This document shows, piece by piece, positions 36,444-45,436 of a stretch of 64,000 nt of DNA (position 1 is the first letter of the stretch; the number at the start of each line of letters is the position of its first letter). The position numbers and the translations under genes were made by a program. Source of the stretch: Clostridia bacterium (GTDB lineage: Bacteria > Bacillota > Clostridia > Oscillospirales > Acutalibacteraceae). The stretch spans positions 26,279 through 90,278 of the forward strand of contig JAFSYM010000004.1 in NCBI GenBank assembly GCA_017450005.1. The letters are read 5' to 3'. A model generated the notes under the pieces. The model saw only the letters and a list, made by a program, of their open reading frames with translations, had not been told where the DNA came from and made no database searches.

Positions 36444-38009
36444 TTAACCAAACAGAGCCTTGAGGTAGGTCGGAATCTTATTCCAACGGCCGCTGAAGAT
36501 GCACATCAGAACAGCGACGAGCACTTCCCACCAGGACATGCCGCCCTTGACCTTGATCTGCTGGACAATCGCCGTACCGTTGTCATCCACAGTCAGTTTG
36601 ATGGTCGTGGTGCCGTTGCCGGTAACAGTGACCTTGCCGTTCTGATCGACCTTCGCGATCGACTCATCGTCGCTTGTCCACTTATACGTGCAGGGCTTGG
36701 CATATGTAACCTTTCTGCCGTCGTCCAGTGTAATGACAACAGAGTTATTCTTCAAAGAAGCGCCTTCTTTGCCGACAGTCGCCGTGAGCTGAATCTCATG
36801 GTTGTACATCATGGAAAGCGTATTCTCTTTGGAATCGTAAGTCACATCCTCGGACGTGTTCTTTTCATCGTAGCCGAATTTAATCTCGGTGATGGGCGTG
36901 TACTTGGAGTTGCTGACAACCGCGATCACGGTATCCTCGAACTGCTTGCCCTTCGGTGTTTTGGCTGTAACAGTGATCTTCGCCTCGCCGTTGCCCACAG
37001 GGATCAGTCGGCCGGTCGTCTCGTCAAACGTAACAATTCTCTTGTCGGAACTCTTTACGGTGATATCGCACAGCTCCAGATAGCTATCATTTGCGGGGAT
37101 GGTTTCATATCTGTATGCTGCGTTCTTGTTGCCGAGCTCGGTCGGCTTGTAGTAATAAACAGCAATCTTATCAGTCGGCTTGCCGGCATCATTCTTTTCA
37201 TAGAATGAGAATCCGGTCTTGTTGGTGCTGCCCACCTTGAAGTTCCACTTGAAACCGGTGATCGGAATGTCCTTCAGAATGGTGATCTGAATGGAATCTT
37301 TGACTTCTTTACCTTCCTTTGTACCATCGGCAGTGAGCGTCAGGGTGACAGTCAGCTTTTCTGTGTTTTTGTCAAGCTCATTGACCGTGAACGTCTTGGC
37401 TGTATTGTCGATACTCAGAGCGCCAGCCGGCGTGCAGGTCAGGGTAGCCGATTTCGTATCTGCGTTAATCGGCGCGATTCGATACATATTTTCATCCAGC
37501 TTATTCTCGTCATAAGCGAAGGAATACTTTTCACCGTCGCCTGCAAGCAGAGTAGTCTTCTTCCACTTCCACTCAAGCGTATCCACAAAGATTGGCGCCT
37601 TGACGACCTTCACTGCACACTGCGCATAGATGGACGGATCCTCGGAAAAGAAAGCCGTGATATAAATGGTAATGGGTTTGCCGTTTTCCGGTACGCCAAC
37701 GGCAGACACAACGCCCTCGCTGGAGATCGTCGCGTACTTATCGTTGCTGGTCGACCACGATACCTTCGACGCAGGAACAGACTTGGACGTTACAACACCT
37801 GTAGTGTCGTTGCGGTACGCACCGGAAATCTGCAGTTCTTTCGTCTTACCGACTTCAAGGTCGAAACTGTCGGGATTGATGCTGATCGCCTTGAGCGACC
37901 CGATGTCCTCTGCGGATGCAAGCATACTGACGCCGAAAAACGGAACAGCGCCGAACGTCATGAAAACTGCAAGCAGAAGAGCGAGCGATTTCTGAAATCC
38001 TCTTTTCAT
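36444..38009 (-). CDS. Secreted Ig-like (BIG2-type) repeat protein with C-terminal membrane tail
   Basis: 521 residues. A signal peptide is followed by a cut near ASAED (residue 32-34). Several bacterial Ig-like units can be seen: the first around residues 39-137 (SINPDSFDLEVGKTKELQIS), others around 240-370 and 370-490. Sentences such as WSTSNDKYATISSEGVVSAVG and TSDDESIAKVDQNGKVTVTG are typical BIG2 strands. The C-terminus is a short hydrophobic segment with aromatic start and basic end (WWEVLVAVLMCIFSGRWNK), probably a membrane anchor seen in similar Clostridia proteins. Likely a cell-surface adhesion or structural protein; ligand unknown. Confidence 0.88.
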   Translation of the reverse strand: MKRGFQKSLALLLAVFMTFGAVPFFGVSMLASAEDIGSLKAISINPDSFDLEVGKTKELQISGAYRNDTTGVVTSKSVPASKVSWSTSNDKYATISSEGVVSAVGVPENGKPITIYITAFFSEDPSIYAQCAVKVVKAPIFVDTLEWKWKKTTLLAGDGEKYSFAYDENKLDENMYRIAPINADTKSATLTCTPAGALSIDNTAKTFTVNELDKNTEKLTVTLTLTADGTKEGKEVKDSIQITILKDIPITGFKWNFKVGSTNKTGFSFYEKNDAGKPTDKIAVYYYKPTELGNKNAAYRYETIPANDSYLELCDITVKSSDKRIVTFDETTGRLIPVGNGEAKITVTAKTPKGKQFEDTVIAVVSNSKYTPITEIKFGYDEKNTSEDVTYDSKENTLSMMYNHEIQLTATVGKEGASLKNNSVVITLDDGRKVTYAKPCTYKWTSDDESIAKVDQNGKVTVTGNGTTTIKLTVDDNGTAIVQQIKVKGGMSWWEVLVAVLMCIFSGRWNKIPTYLKALFG

Positions 38010-38034
38010 TTTGTATAGCTCCTTTAAGTATTTT

Positions 38035-38082
38035 TAGGTTTAACCTACAGCGTATTATAACCTATCTGTGCAAATATTGCAA
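38035..38082 (-). promoter_or_regulatory. Promoter and palindrome upstream of the Ig-like protein gene
   Basis: Minus-strand TTGCAA (38077-38082), 17 bases, TATAAT (38054-38059). Near the expected transcription start is a perfect palindrome TAGGTT-T-AACCTA (38035-38047), a candidate operator. Confidence 0.7.
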
Positions 38083-38135
38083 CCACTTTTTGAAATCTAA
38101 AGAAAATCTTAAGAAATAGGGATCGCAAACAAGGT

Positions 38136-38681
38136 TTACGCCCACGGGTCTGCCGCGACGGGAATGCGGATATCCGACAGACATTTGATCTCCCAGAGGA
38201 ACCACTGTCCCGTACTCGGTTTACGGCGCACCTCGACAATGCGGTCGCTGTCCGCCCCGGACGAATGCACCCACAGAGTCAGAAAGTCCTCGCCCTGTTC
38301 GGAATAAGGATTCTTCTTGACCGTCACACGATACGGTACAGACGGTGTATAGTTGTTCTGGGGCGAAGTACCTTCAAAGTAAGACAGCGGTACATATTCC
38401 TTGCCTCTGAGCCGATCGCGCAGAAACTGTTTGTCCATGGGACTTAGCGGACGCGGTCCGCGCAGGAAGTTGAGCATCTCAAGACAGTCGTCCACATTTT
38501 CCCCGTAGCGGCAAAGCACGGCGATGGCAAGCGCCGCCGTTGCATAGGGGCTGTGAAGATCTGCCTGCGGCATCGACTGAAGCTGTGTAAGCGTTTGCGG
38601 CAAAGCGTCAAATGAAATGGTCTCGGCATAATTGCCCGAACTCTGCGGCGCACTGTTTCTGAATTGATCAAAAATACCCAT
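38136..38681 (-). CDS. DUF6935-like protein
   Basis: 181 residues from ATG 38681 (GGAGGTTCTG upstream). No signal peptide or membrane segment. Features: an N-terminal segment on helical packing (LPQTLTQLQSMPQADLHSPYA, given here in part), a conserved FLRGPRPLSPMDKQFL, then YVPLSYFEGTSPQNNYTPS, and a C-terminal beta region with WFLWEIKCLSDIR and the final DPWA. This agrees with my memory of the family called DUF6935; no function is known. It lies 98 bp after the SPFH protein gene, with an inverted repeat between them. Confidence 0.8.
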   Translation of the reverse strand: MGIFDQFRNSAPQSSGNYAETISFDALPQTLTQLQSMPQADLHSPYATAALAIAVLCRYGENVDDCLEMLNFLRGPRPLSPMDKQFLRDRLRGKEYVPLSYFEGTSPQNNYTPSVPYRVTVKKNPYSEQGEDFLTLWVHSSGADSDRIVEVRRKPSTGQWFLWEIKCLSDIRIPVAADPWA

Positions 38682-38730
38682 CAGAACCTCCATTCTAAAA
38701 TACAACTAACACATATATACAGACAGTACA

Positions 38731-38756
38731 GGCGGAACAGATTGGACTGTTCCGCC
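38731..38756. terminator. Hairpin after the SPFH gene
   Basis: GGCGGAACAG / CTGTTCCGCC, a perfect 10-bp stem with a 6-base loop, 23 bases after the SPFH stop. No T-tract follows on the minus strand, so it may be an attenuator or mRNA-stability element rather than a full terminator. Confidence 0.5.
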
Positions 38757-38779
38757 CGAACAATATGCGTTATACCGGA

Positions 38780-40102
38780 TTATTTTGCGTCTTTCTCATC
38801 AAAAGGATCGCCGCACTCGGGGCAGAACTTCGGCGGATGATGCGGATCTTCCGGCATCCAGCCGCATTTATCGCAGCGATACAGCGGTGCGTCCGCGGGT
38901 TTCTTTGCGCCGCAGTTGGGGCAGAACTTGCCCTGGTTGACCGCGCCGCACGCGCACGTCCAGCCGGCGGGCGCCGCAGGTTTGGGGCTGCCGCATTCCG
39001 TGCAGAACTTTCCGGTAGCTACGTTTCCGCAGCTGCATTTCCAACTGTCTGCGGGAGCTGCTGCCGGAGCGGCGGCTTGCTGCTGTGCTGCCTGCTGCTG
39101 ACCCATACCGAACAAACCCTGTGCGTTCATGCCGCCGGCGCCTGCCGCAAAGCCCATGCCCATGAATCCGGTCATTGCGCCTGCTTCGTTGGCAGCGGCC
39201 GTTCTCATGGCGTCTGCCTGCGCACCGACAAGCGTTGCGCCGGCCATAGTCGGATCACGCATAACCGCGCTTCTCTGCAGCTGCTTGATCATGTCTTCGT
39301 CTTCCTTGGGCGCGGTGATGGAGTTAATGCCCACGGAAACGATTGCAAGACCGCGCAGATCCGTCCATTTGGCCGTAAGGACTTCGTTCATTGCATCGCT
39401 CAGCTCCATCGTATGGCCGGGAAGCGCGCTGTATCGAATGCCCAGTTCGGAAATCTTTGCAAAAGCAGGCTGCAACGCATTCAGAAATTCGGTCTTCAAC
39501 TGTGCGTCAATCTCCGAACGGTTGTATTCCGACTCAACGTTGCCGCACACGTTGGTGTAGAACAGCAGCGGGTCGACAATACGATAGGAGAAGATACCGT
39601 TGCAGCGTACCGAAATATCGATGTCCAGACCGATATTGCGGTCGACAACACGGAACGGAACCGGATTCGGTGTGCCGAATTTGTTATCGGTCAGCTCTTT
39701 GGTATTGAAATAATACACACGCTGATCCTTCGCTGTATCGCCGCCGTATGTGAAACGCTTGCCGATTGTCTTAAAGGTTTGCTTGATGCTGTCGCCGAGT
39801 TTACCTGTGAAAATGCTCGGCTCCGTTGAGGTATCGTACGTGAACTCACCGGGCTCTGCGCAGACTTCCACAATCTTGCCCTGCTCGACAATAATCATAC
39901 ATTGTCCGTCCGCAACGGCGATACCGGAACCGTTGGAAATGATGTTGTCATTACCGCGAGTATTGGACGAGCGACCGGAAATGCGCTTCTGTCCCTTGAC
40001 GACCATAACGTCCTTGGCAATGGCATCGCAGTAGAAGAATTCTTTCCACTGATCCGCCAGAACACCGCCGACCGCGCCGATACCGGCTCTGATAAGTCCC
40101 AT
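38780..40102 (-). CDS. SPFH-domain protein with three C-terminal zinc ribbons (YdjI-like)
   Basis: 440 residues. Residues about 1-300 form an SPFH/stomatin-like domain of the YdjI type (N-terminal FFYCDAIAKDVMVVKGQKRIS). No transmembrane helix is present; residues about 305-345 are Ala/Gly/Met/Gln-rich. The tail holds three zinc ribbons: CSCG...CTECG, CACG...CPNCG and CDKCG...CPECG. In B. subtilis YdjI, with the phage-shock-like LiaH system, localises to membranes under stress. No PspA/LiaH gene is present next to it here. Own promoter at 40152-40180. Confidence 0.88.
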   Translation of the reverse strand: MGLIRAGIGAVGGVLADQWKEFFYCDAIAKDVMVVKGQKRISGRSSNTRGNDNIISNGSGIAVADGQCMIIVEQGKIVEVCAEPGEFTYDTSTEPSIFTGKLGDSIKQTFKTIGKRFTYGGDTAKDQRVYYFNTKELTDNKFGTPNPVPFRVVDRNIGLDIDISVRCNGIFSYRIVDPLLFYTNVCGNVESEYNRSEIDAQLKTEFLNALQPAFAKISELGIRYSALPGHTMELSDAMNEVLTAKWTDLRGLAIVSVGINSITAPKEDEDMIKQLQRSAVMRDPTMAGATLVGAQADAMRTAAANEAGAMTGFMGMGFAAGAGGMNAQGLFGMGQQQAAQQQAAAPAAAPADSWKCSCGNVATGKFCTECGSPKPAAPAGWTCACGAVNQGKFCPNCGAKKPADAPLYRCDKCGWMPEDPHHPPKFCPECGDPFDEKDAK

Positions 40103-40122
40103 AGTAAATTACTCCTTTCAAA

Positions 40123-40180
40123 TGTACAAATCTGTACACCTATTTAATAGTACTATACCATAAAATAAATCTGTTTGCAA
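40123..40180 (-). promoter_or_regulatory. Promoter and inverted repeat upstream of the SPFH gene
   Basis: Minus-strand TTGCAA (40175-40180), 17 bases, TATAGT (40152-40157). In the leader is TGTACA-N4-TGTACA (40123-40138), a 16-bp inverted repeat that could bind a dimeric repressor. Confidence 0.65.
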
Positions 40181-40236
40181 TATCGTCATATTTTACAAAA
40201 AAGCATCAAATAATTATACAATACGACGAACAGCGT

Positions 40237-42483
40237 TTATTCCGCTATAAAATCCTCCGGCTTCCAACTGCGTATCCGAGTACGCATGCCGTCAATATCC
40301 AGAATCCCGTAGGCAAATCCTTTGCGCACGAGCGACTGCGGCACATATTCGTCATATTTTTCAAAGATCGGTACTTCACCGGGATATACAAGCTCCATCG
40401 GGTCGATCGGCTTTTCAATTTCCTCACGCAGCACCGCAAAGAAAGTCTGCGGATCTACCTTCATTTTAAACTGAATGAAATACGGGCGTGATGAATCGAG
40501 TGCAGATAAACCGAGCTGCTCGCCGCAGCGACGCTTCAAAAACCTTTCCATGGCAAAAAAGGCATACGTGCCGAGCCATGGGAACAGGCACCACATATTT
40601 CCGCCAAGACAGACAAGAGGACGTGTCGCCGCGCCGGAATTGCGCGCGGTCATACGAGCATGCTCGAGTCTTGCCACGGCATTGCGCATCAGGTACGGAT
40701 AGCTTTTCTGCTCCAGAAGCACACTGCGCATTCGCTCGAGCACTTTCGTGTGTATATCGCCCGGACACTCGCCAAAGTATGCCGGCACTTTGCCCTTGAC
40801 CTGCTCGCAATACAGCAGACGCCGTTTGTGATCGATCTCCTCCACAATCCATACATGCCCCGCAAGCGCAATTTTTTCTCCGACGGGCGGCGGCATGACG
40901 ATCGTCCCCAGCTCCTGCGATCCGCACCGGACCGTATATTCTTCGCTTTCCTGAAACACGGCAAAAAACTTGAAAGAATTGATGACCCTCTCGCCGGCAA
41001 GTCCGACGATCAGGCCGCCCTCGTCCGTGCGCTGAATTTGCTCCGTCTCAATCAAATGACGAAGCAGTTCGCGGTAGTCGTCTTTTGAAATGCGGTGAAA
41101 AAAACTGAGCGTCAACACACGTTCCGCCAACTGCGCCGGCGTCAATTCCCCGCAGGACGCCAATGTGCTCATAGTCTGATGATACAAAAGGCTGAACGGC
41201 AGTCGATCCAGCTTGGGCGGTTCGACCCAGCGTTCCTCCAGATAAAGCTGCACAAGCGCAATGCCCTGCAGCAGTTTCCACGGTACAGTCGTCGGCAGCA
41301 TCGCGCGGACTTCCGGCATATCCTCGCGCATCACAAACCACATTTCCGGCGGCTGATCGCGTCTGCCCGTGCGTCCGAGACGCTGCAGGAAAGAAGAAAC
41401 CATAAAAGGCGCGTCTATCTGAAAAGCCCGTTCCAGTCGGCCGATGTCGATGCCGAGCTCCAGCGTAGCCGTTGTAACGGTCGTTTGCAGCAGTGCGTCG
41501 TCCTTCATCGCCTCTTCCGCTGTTTCACGGTAGGACGCGGACAGGTTGCCGTGATGAATAAGAAAACGATCCGGCTCATGACGCGCCTCGCAGTACTGGC
41601 GCAGTGTTGTGGTGACCGCTTCGCACTCTTCGCGGGAATTGACGAAGACCAGACACTTTTTGCCGCGTGTATGCTCGAAGATATAGCCGATGCCCGGATC
41701 GGCATTTTGCGGTGCGTCATACGTTGCGGCGTCAAGCGCAGGCTGCGCGTCAACTTCTTTGCCGTCAGACGCCTGCAGTCCCTGCACAAAGAAGTGCTCC
41801 ATGGAAATGCGCCAGCGCGTGCCTTTCTGTTCGATCTGCGGAATAACGACGCCGCGTCCCGTCCCGCTCGAAAGAAACTCTCCCGTGGTCTTCGGATCGC
41901 CGATCGTTGCGGAGAGTCCGATTCTGCGCGGATTGACGCCGGCAAGCCGGCATAGACGTTCTATCAGACAGAGCGTCTGACCGCCGCGGTCACCGCGCAT
42001 GAGCGAATGCACCTCGTCGATCACAATAAAACGCAGATCACAGAACAGGCGCGAAATCTGCGCATGCTTGCGCAGCAGCATCGCCTCCAACGATTCCGGC
42101 GTGATTTGCAGAATACCGGACGGCCGTCTCAGCATGCGTGCTTTATGCGACTGCGACACGTCGCCGTGCCAGTGCCAGACGGGAATATCCGCCTCTTCAC
42201 AAAGGCTGTTCAATCTCTGAAATTGATCGTTGATCAGCGCCTTCAGCGGTCCGATGTAGATTGCACCAACCGAAGACGGCTTATCTTCCGAGAAGAGTGT
42301 CAGGATCGGAAAGAACGCTGCCTCTGTTTTGCCGGACGCCGTTGACGCCGTCAGCAAAACATTGTCCTGCGTGTTGAATATCGCCTCTCCGGCGGCAACC
42401 TGGATCGCGCGCAGAGACTCCCAGCCGTTCTGATAGATGAAATCCTGTACAAACGGCGCGTAGCGGTCAAATACGTTGCTCAT
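40237..42483 (-). CDS. Superfamily-2 DEAD/DEAH helicase of the TerB_N/BrxD-like operon
   Basis: 748 residues. Motif I TASGKT (48-53), motif Ia YIGPLKALINDQ, DEVH-type motif II (VIDEVHSL, near 153-160), motif III LSATIGDP, motif V TLELGIDIG and motif VI QRLGRTGRRDQ. The second half (from about 400) looks like winged-helix and Lhr/BrxHI-like accessory domains. The protein is probably a translocase on DNA. Its ATG overlaps the stop of the ATPase gene (42480-42483). Helicases of this kind accompany BrxD-like ATPases in BREX type 2 and in the TerB_N triad. Last gene of a three-gene operon; stop at 40237. Confidence 0.88.
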   Translation of the reverse strand: MSNVFDRYAPFVQDFIYQNGWESLRAIQVAAGEAIFNTQDNVLLTASTASGKTEAAFFPILTLFSEDKPSSVGAIYIGPLKALINDQFQRLNSLCEEADIPVWHWHGDVSQSHKARMLRRPSGILQITPESLEAMLLRKHAQISRLFCDLRFIVIDEVHSLMRGDRGGQTLCLIERLCRLAGVNPRRIGLSATIGDPKTTGEFLSSGTGRGVVIPQIEQKGTRWRISMEHFFVQGLQASDGKEVDAQPALDAATYDAPQNADPGIGYIFEHTRGKKCLVFVNSREECEAVTTTLRQYCEARHEPDRFLIHHGNLSASYRETAEEAMKDDALLQTTVTTATLELGIDIGRLERAFQIDAPFMVSSFLQRLGRTGRRDQPPEMWFVMREDMPEVRAMLPTTVPWKLLQGIALVQLYLEERWVEPPKLDRLPFSLLYHQTMSTLASCGELTPAQLAERVLTLSFFHRISKDDYRELLRHLIETEQIQRTDEGGLIVGLAGERVINSFKFFAVFQESEEYTVRCGSQELGTIVMPPPVGEKIALAGHVWIVEEIDHKRRLLYCEQVKGKVPAYFGECPGDIHTKVLERMRSVLLEQKSYPYLMRNAVARLEHARMTARNSGAATRPLVCLGGNMWCLFPWLGTYAFFAMERFLKRRCGEQLGLSALDSSRPYFIQFKMKVDPQTFFAVLREEIEKPIDPMELVYPGEVPIFEKYDEYVPQSLVRKGFAYGILDIDGMRTRIRSWKPEDFIAE

Positions 42484-43790
42484 ACCTCAAACTCCGCAAA
42501 CGATGCATCCGACGGTTCCGGTGTACTTTCAGCAAAGGTAAACGACTCCGAGCCGAGCAGGTCGCGTACATGGATTTCCGGATGCTGGTGAATAATGTTC
42601 AGAAGCTCGATGAAATCACGGATGATTTCACGCGGCGTAATATGCGAATCCGCACCGACACGCCCGAACTCAATGCGTATAAAATCGGCCAGATCGGATT
42701 CTGTCAGCGTCGGTGTATAGTCAAACAACTGCGCGTGTACATCCGTCAGCTTTTCAGTCAGGACAAGCATCTCCTCACTCGTCAGCGGCTCCAGGCGAAT
42801 CACCGGCGCGAGCATATCCTGCACACCTTCGCGCGCAAAACGCCCTTCTGCCAGACGCGAACGAAGCGCCTCATAGCTGTATACACCGCGGCGCGTATCC
42901 TCGATGCACTGCGGCGTACCGCTCATGATGATACCGAGATACGACGCTTTCCCCTGCAGCGTATCATTATACATGGTCAGAATCTTCTCGTAATTGTACT
43001 GCCGTGTGATGCTGTTCGGCACTTTGTAGATATTGACCAGCTCATCAATCAGAATCAACAGTCCGCTGTACCCTGCCTTTTTCAGAAAGACGGCAAAGAT
43101 TTTGATATACTCATACCAGTCGTCGTCCGAAATAATAATGTTGACGCCCAGATCAGCTTTGGCTTCTGTTTTGGTCGTGTATTCGCCGCGGAACCATTTG
43201 ACGACTTTGGACTTGCTTTCGTCGTCACCGTTCAGATACGCGCGATAATAGATAGTCAGGAGTTTGGCAAAGTCGAAACCGTGCACCATTTCATTGAGCG
43301 AGCTGATGACAGTAAAGATTTGACGTTCAACCTGATTGGCAAAGCCCGCATCGTTCGTAGACAAGCCGCTCTGTGCGGCGGTTTCTGCCTGAACCGTGCT
43401 GATCCAGCGATCAAGAATCAGCGTGAGCGCGCCTCCCTCCGGACGCGTCTTGGTCGACATATTGCGGATCAGCTCTTTATAGGTTGCAAGCCCCTGTCCT
43501 TTTGTTCCCTGCAGCCGGCGCTCGGGCGACAAATCCGCATCCACCACCACAAAGCCGCGATCCATGCAGTAGCTGCGAATCGTTTGCAGCAGAAAGCTCT
43601 TGCCGCTGCCGTACCGCCCGACAATGAAGCGAAACGACGCACCGCCGTCGGCAATGATGTCCACATCGTGCAGCAGTGCTGCAATCTCTGTCTCGCGACC
43701 CACTGTGATGTACGGCAGGCCTATACGAGGCACAACGCCGCCTTTTAATGAATTGATCACAACGGATGCAATCCGTTTCGGTATTTTCAT
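42480..43790 (-). CDS. BrxD-like ATP-binding protein (BrxC/BrxD P-loop family, DUF2791)
   Basis: 436 residues. The N-terminus (VVPRIGLPYITVGRETEI) and the P-loop VGRYGSGKSF (57-66) match the BREX-system ATPase family PF10923. VVDADLSPERRLQ follows, and the Walker B region reads LLILIDELVNIYK near 244-256. A C-terminal stretch DSHITPREIIRDFIELLNI is also typical. In BREX these ATPases pair with a helicase and a DNA modification set; no methylase or PglZ gene is present here. ATGA overlaps at both ends (with 43787 and 42483) indicate one translationally coupled complex. Confidence 0.9.
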   Translation of the reverse strand: MKIPKRIASVVINSLKGGVVPRIGLPYITVGRETEIAALLHDVDIIADGGASFRFIVGRYGSGKSFLLQTIRSYCMDRGFVVVDADLSPERRLQGTKGQGLATYKELIRNMSTKTRPEGGALTLILDRWISTVQAETAAQSGLSTNDAGFANQVERQIFTVISSLNEMVHGFDFAKLLTIYYRAYLNGDDESKSKVVKWFRGEYTTKTEAKADLGVNIIISDDDWYEYIKIFAVFLKKAGYSGLLILIDELVNIYKVPNSITRQYNYEKILTMYNDTLQGKASYLGIIMSGTPQCIEDTRRGVYSYEALRSRLAEGRFAREGVQDMLAPVIRLEPLTSEEMLVLTEKLTDVHAQLFDYTPTLTESDLADFIRIEFGRVGADSHITPREIIRDFIELLNIIHQHPEIHVRDLLGSESFTFAESTPEPSDASFAEFEV

Positions 43791-45256
43791 GACAATAATC
43801 CTTTCAGTTCATCCGCATAGTCCTCAAGCACAGTCAGGGTGTCGCCTTCGTACACAAGGACGGTATCGGCAAATGTATCATAGCATTTTTCGTTGATAGA
43901 TTCCGCAACGACAGACAGAAGTCTCCCCGTTCCCTGCAAGACAGACTTTGCATCCTCCCCGTGAAGCAGAGCGCGCAGAACAGAAGCCTCGACTTCATCG
44001 AGCTGCAGTGCATTCTCCGGTGCAGATTCTTCGTCGAGCAGGGGCAATGCCTCTTCGCTGTCTTCCGTCTCTTCTTCCACAATCAGGCGCTCGCGCGTGA
44101 TCTCCGCAGCAGAACGGATCTCGTCAAGTCTTGACAGATCTATACTGACCTTGCGGATTGCCTGTTCCCGCTTCACCTTTCGGCATGCTTCAACACTTTC
44201 GGTAATAATTTTTTGAAGATACTTCGGCGCAGAGTCCGCTTTTAATGAATACGGATAATCCAACGTATCACGCAAATGGGCATCAACTGCACGCGCGATT
44301 ACGCCAAGATCGGCATTCTTCCCGCGTTTGCCCCAGATACGCGAGCACGTCCATTTTCCGTCTTTGCATGTAAAGGAGGATAGCTTGCTGATCGAATATG
44401 TACGATCCGGCTGTTTGGTACGCGGATAAAAAATCGCAGAATAAAACATGGAGTACGGCGTGGAGAAGCAACGGCCGAAAAAAGATTCCGCAAGGGAATA
44501 CTTACGATTCTTCTCATAGTACCGGCAAAGACTGCGGTATGTCTCGCACAGCACATCGCGGTAAATGTCCGCATGCTCACGATAGAACCGTGAACGTAGT
44601 ACGGCATAAGAAGACAACGCACACAGCGCGTCAAATAAACGATCGTTTTCAACCTGCGAATAATGAATCAGCACATCCAGCGAACAATCAAACGCATATT
44701 CCTCCGACTGTTCCAGGAGCGCGGGATCCAGATCATAATAGACAACATAATCACGAAGCCACAACTGAACGTATCGATTAATCTGCGCGTCGATTTCACG
44801 GTATCTTTCATAGAACGCAGACAGCTTGCGGTAAGCATCGAGTGCATCCGAAGCGCCGATACCGTTCAGCAGTTCATAAACGTAAACATAGACGAATGAA
44901 AGCTGTGTCTTTTCGATTTCGCCGCGCCTTACACGTGCGCGCCATGTAAAATAACCGCGAAGCTGGTTGTCGCTCATGGATTCATAGGTTGGATAATAGC
45001 GGATAAAAGTCCCGGAGTACGGGCAGTCATCCTCGAAATCCTCCATGAACTTACCCTGCTTATAAAAGATTTCGGCGGAGGTCATGCTGCGCGTACCGCC
45101 CTGAAACGCAATCCGACGCATTTGACGGCAGCGCTCCGGCAAGTAGTTTTTCATTTGTGCTGCCGTTCGCAGGATCGGTTCATCCCGGTAAACTTTGCCG
45201 GACAAACCGGCCTGCTGTATGACCTGCGAAATCAAGTCATCTTTCTTGCTCAACAC
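43787..45256 (-). CDS. TerB_N/TerB_C-domain protein
   Basis: About 489 residues from GTG 45256 (AAGGG 8-9 bases upstream); GTG 45265 lies too close to that site. The N-terminal half matches TerB_N: YPTYESMSDNQLRGYFTWR (positions about 87-105) followed by SFVYVYVYELLNGIG. The C-terminal half has a TerB_C look: KREQAIRKVSIDLSRLDEIR, then an acidic stretch and a winged-helix-like end. No catalytic residues are recognised. TerB_N proteins were linked to tellurite-resistance-type stress systems and to DNA-processing gene sets; here the partner genes are a BrxD-like ATPase and a helicase. Likely a scaffold or sensor of that complex. Confidence 0.85.
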   Translation of the reverse strand: MLSKKDDLISQVIQQAGLSGKVYRDEPILRTAAQMKNYLPERCRQMRRIAFQGGTRSMTSAEIFYKQGKFMEDFEDDCPYSGTFIRYYPTYESMSDNQLRGYFTWRARVRRGEIEKTQLSFVYVYVYELLNGIGASDALDAYRKLSAFYERYREIDAQINRYVQLWLRDYVVYYDLDPALLEQSEEYAFDCSLDVLIHYSQVENDRLFDALCALSSYAVLRSRFYREHADIYRDVLCETYRSLCRYYEKNRKYSLAESFFGRCFSTPYSMFYSAIFYPRTKQPDRTYSISKLSSFTCKDGKWTCSRIWGKRGKNADLGVIARAVDAHLRDTLDYPYSLKADSAPKYLQKIITESVEACRKVKREQAIRKVSIDLSRLDEIRSAAEITRERLIVEEETEDSEEALPLLDEESAPENALQLDEVEASVLRALLHGEDAKSVLQGTGRLLSVVAESINEKCYDTFADTVLVYEGDTLTVLEDYADELKGLLS

Positions 45257-45296
45257 TGTCGCCACCCTTCAAACGTGATAAATGAATGTAAAGGAT

Positions 45297-45329
45297 ATTA
45301 TAACACATTACTATTGTAAATGCAATAGT
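45297..45329 (-). promoter_or_regulatory. Promoter with operator-like palindrome for the TerB_N operon
   Basis: Minus-strand TTGCAT (45320-45325), 17 bases, TATAAT (45297-45302). The perfect inverted repeat ACTATTG-N6-CAATAGT (45310-45329) covers the -35 box and part of the spacer, the position expected for a repressor site. No regulator gene adjoins. Confidence 0.7.
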
Positions 45330-45372
45330 TAATTCTATATTATTTGAACATTTGTTCTGAAAAGGGACAAAA

Positions 45373-45404
45373 AAATGCTGCAGCCGAAAACGACTGCAGC
45401 ATTT
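45373..45404 (-). terminator. Rho-independent terminator after the AAA+/M41 gene
   Basis: AAATGCTGCAG / CTGCAGCATTT with a 10-base loop, followed on the minus strand by TTTTTGTCCC (the stem's own T run extends it). It separates the 1136-residue protease gene from the TerB_N operon. Confidence 0.85.
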
Positions 45405-45436
45405 GATGCTTGAAAATATTTAAGAAGTTGACGGAA

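Noticed and set aside
40237..45265. A complete BREX system
   Set aside because: Only BrxD-like ATPase and a helicase are shared; pglX, pglZ, brxA/B/C and pglW are absent from both sides.
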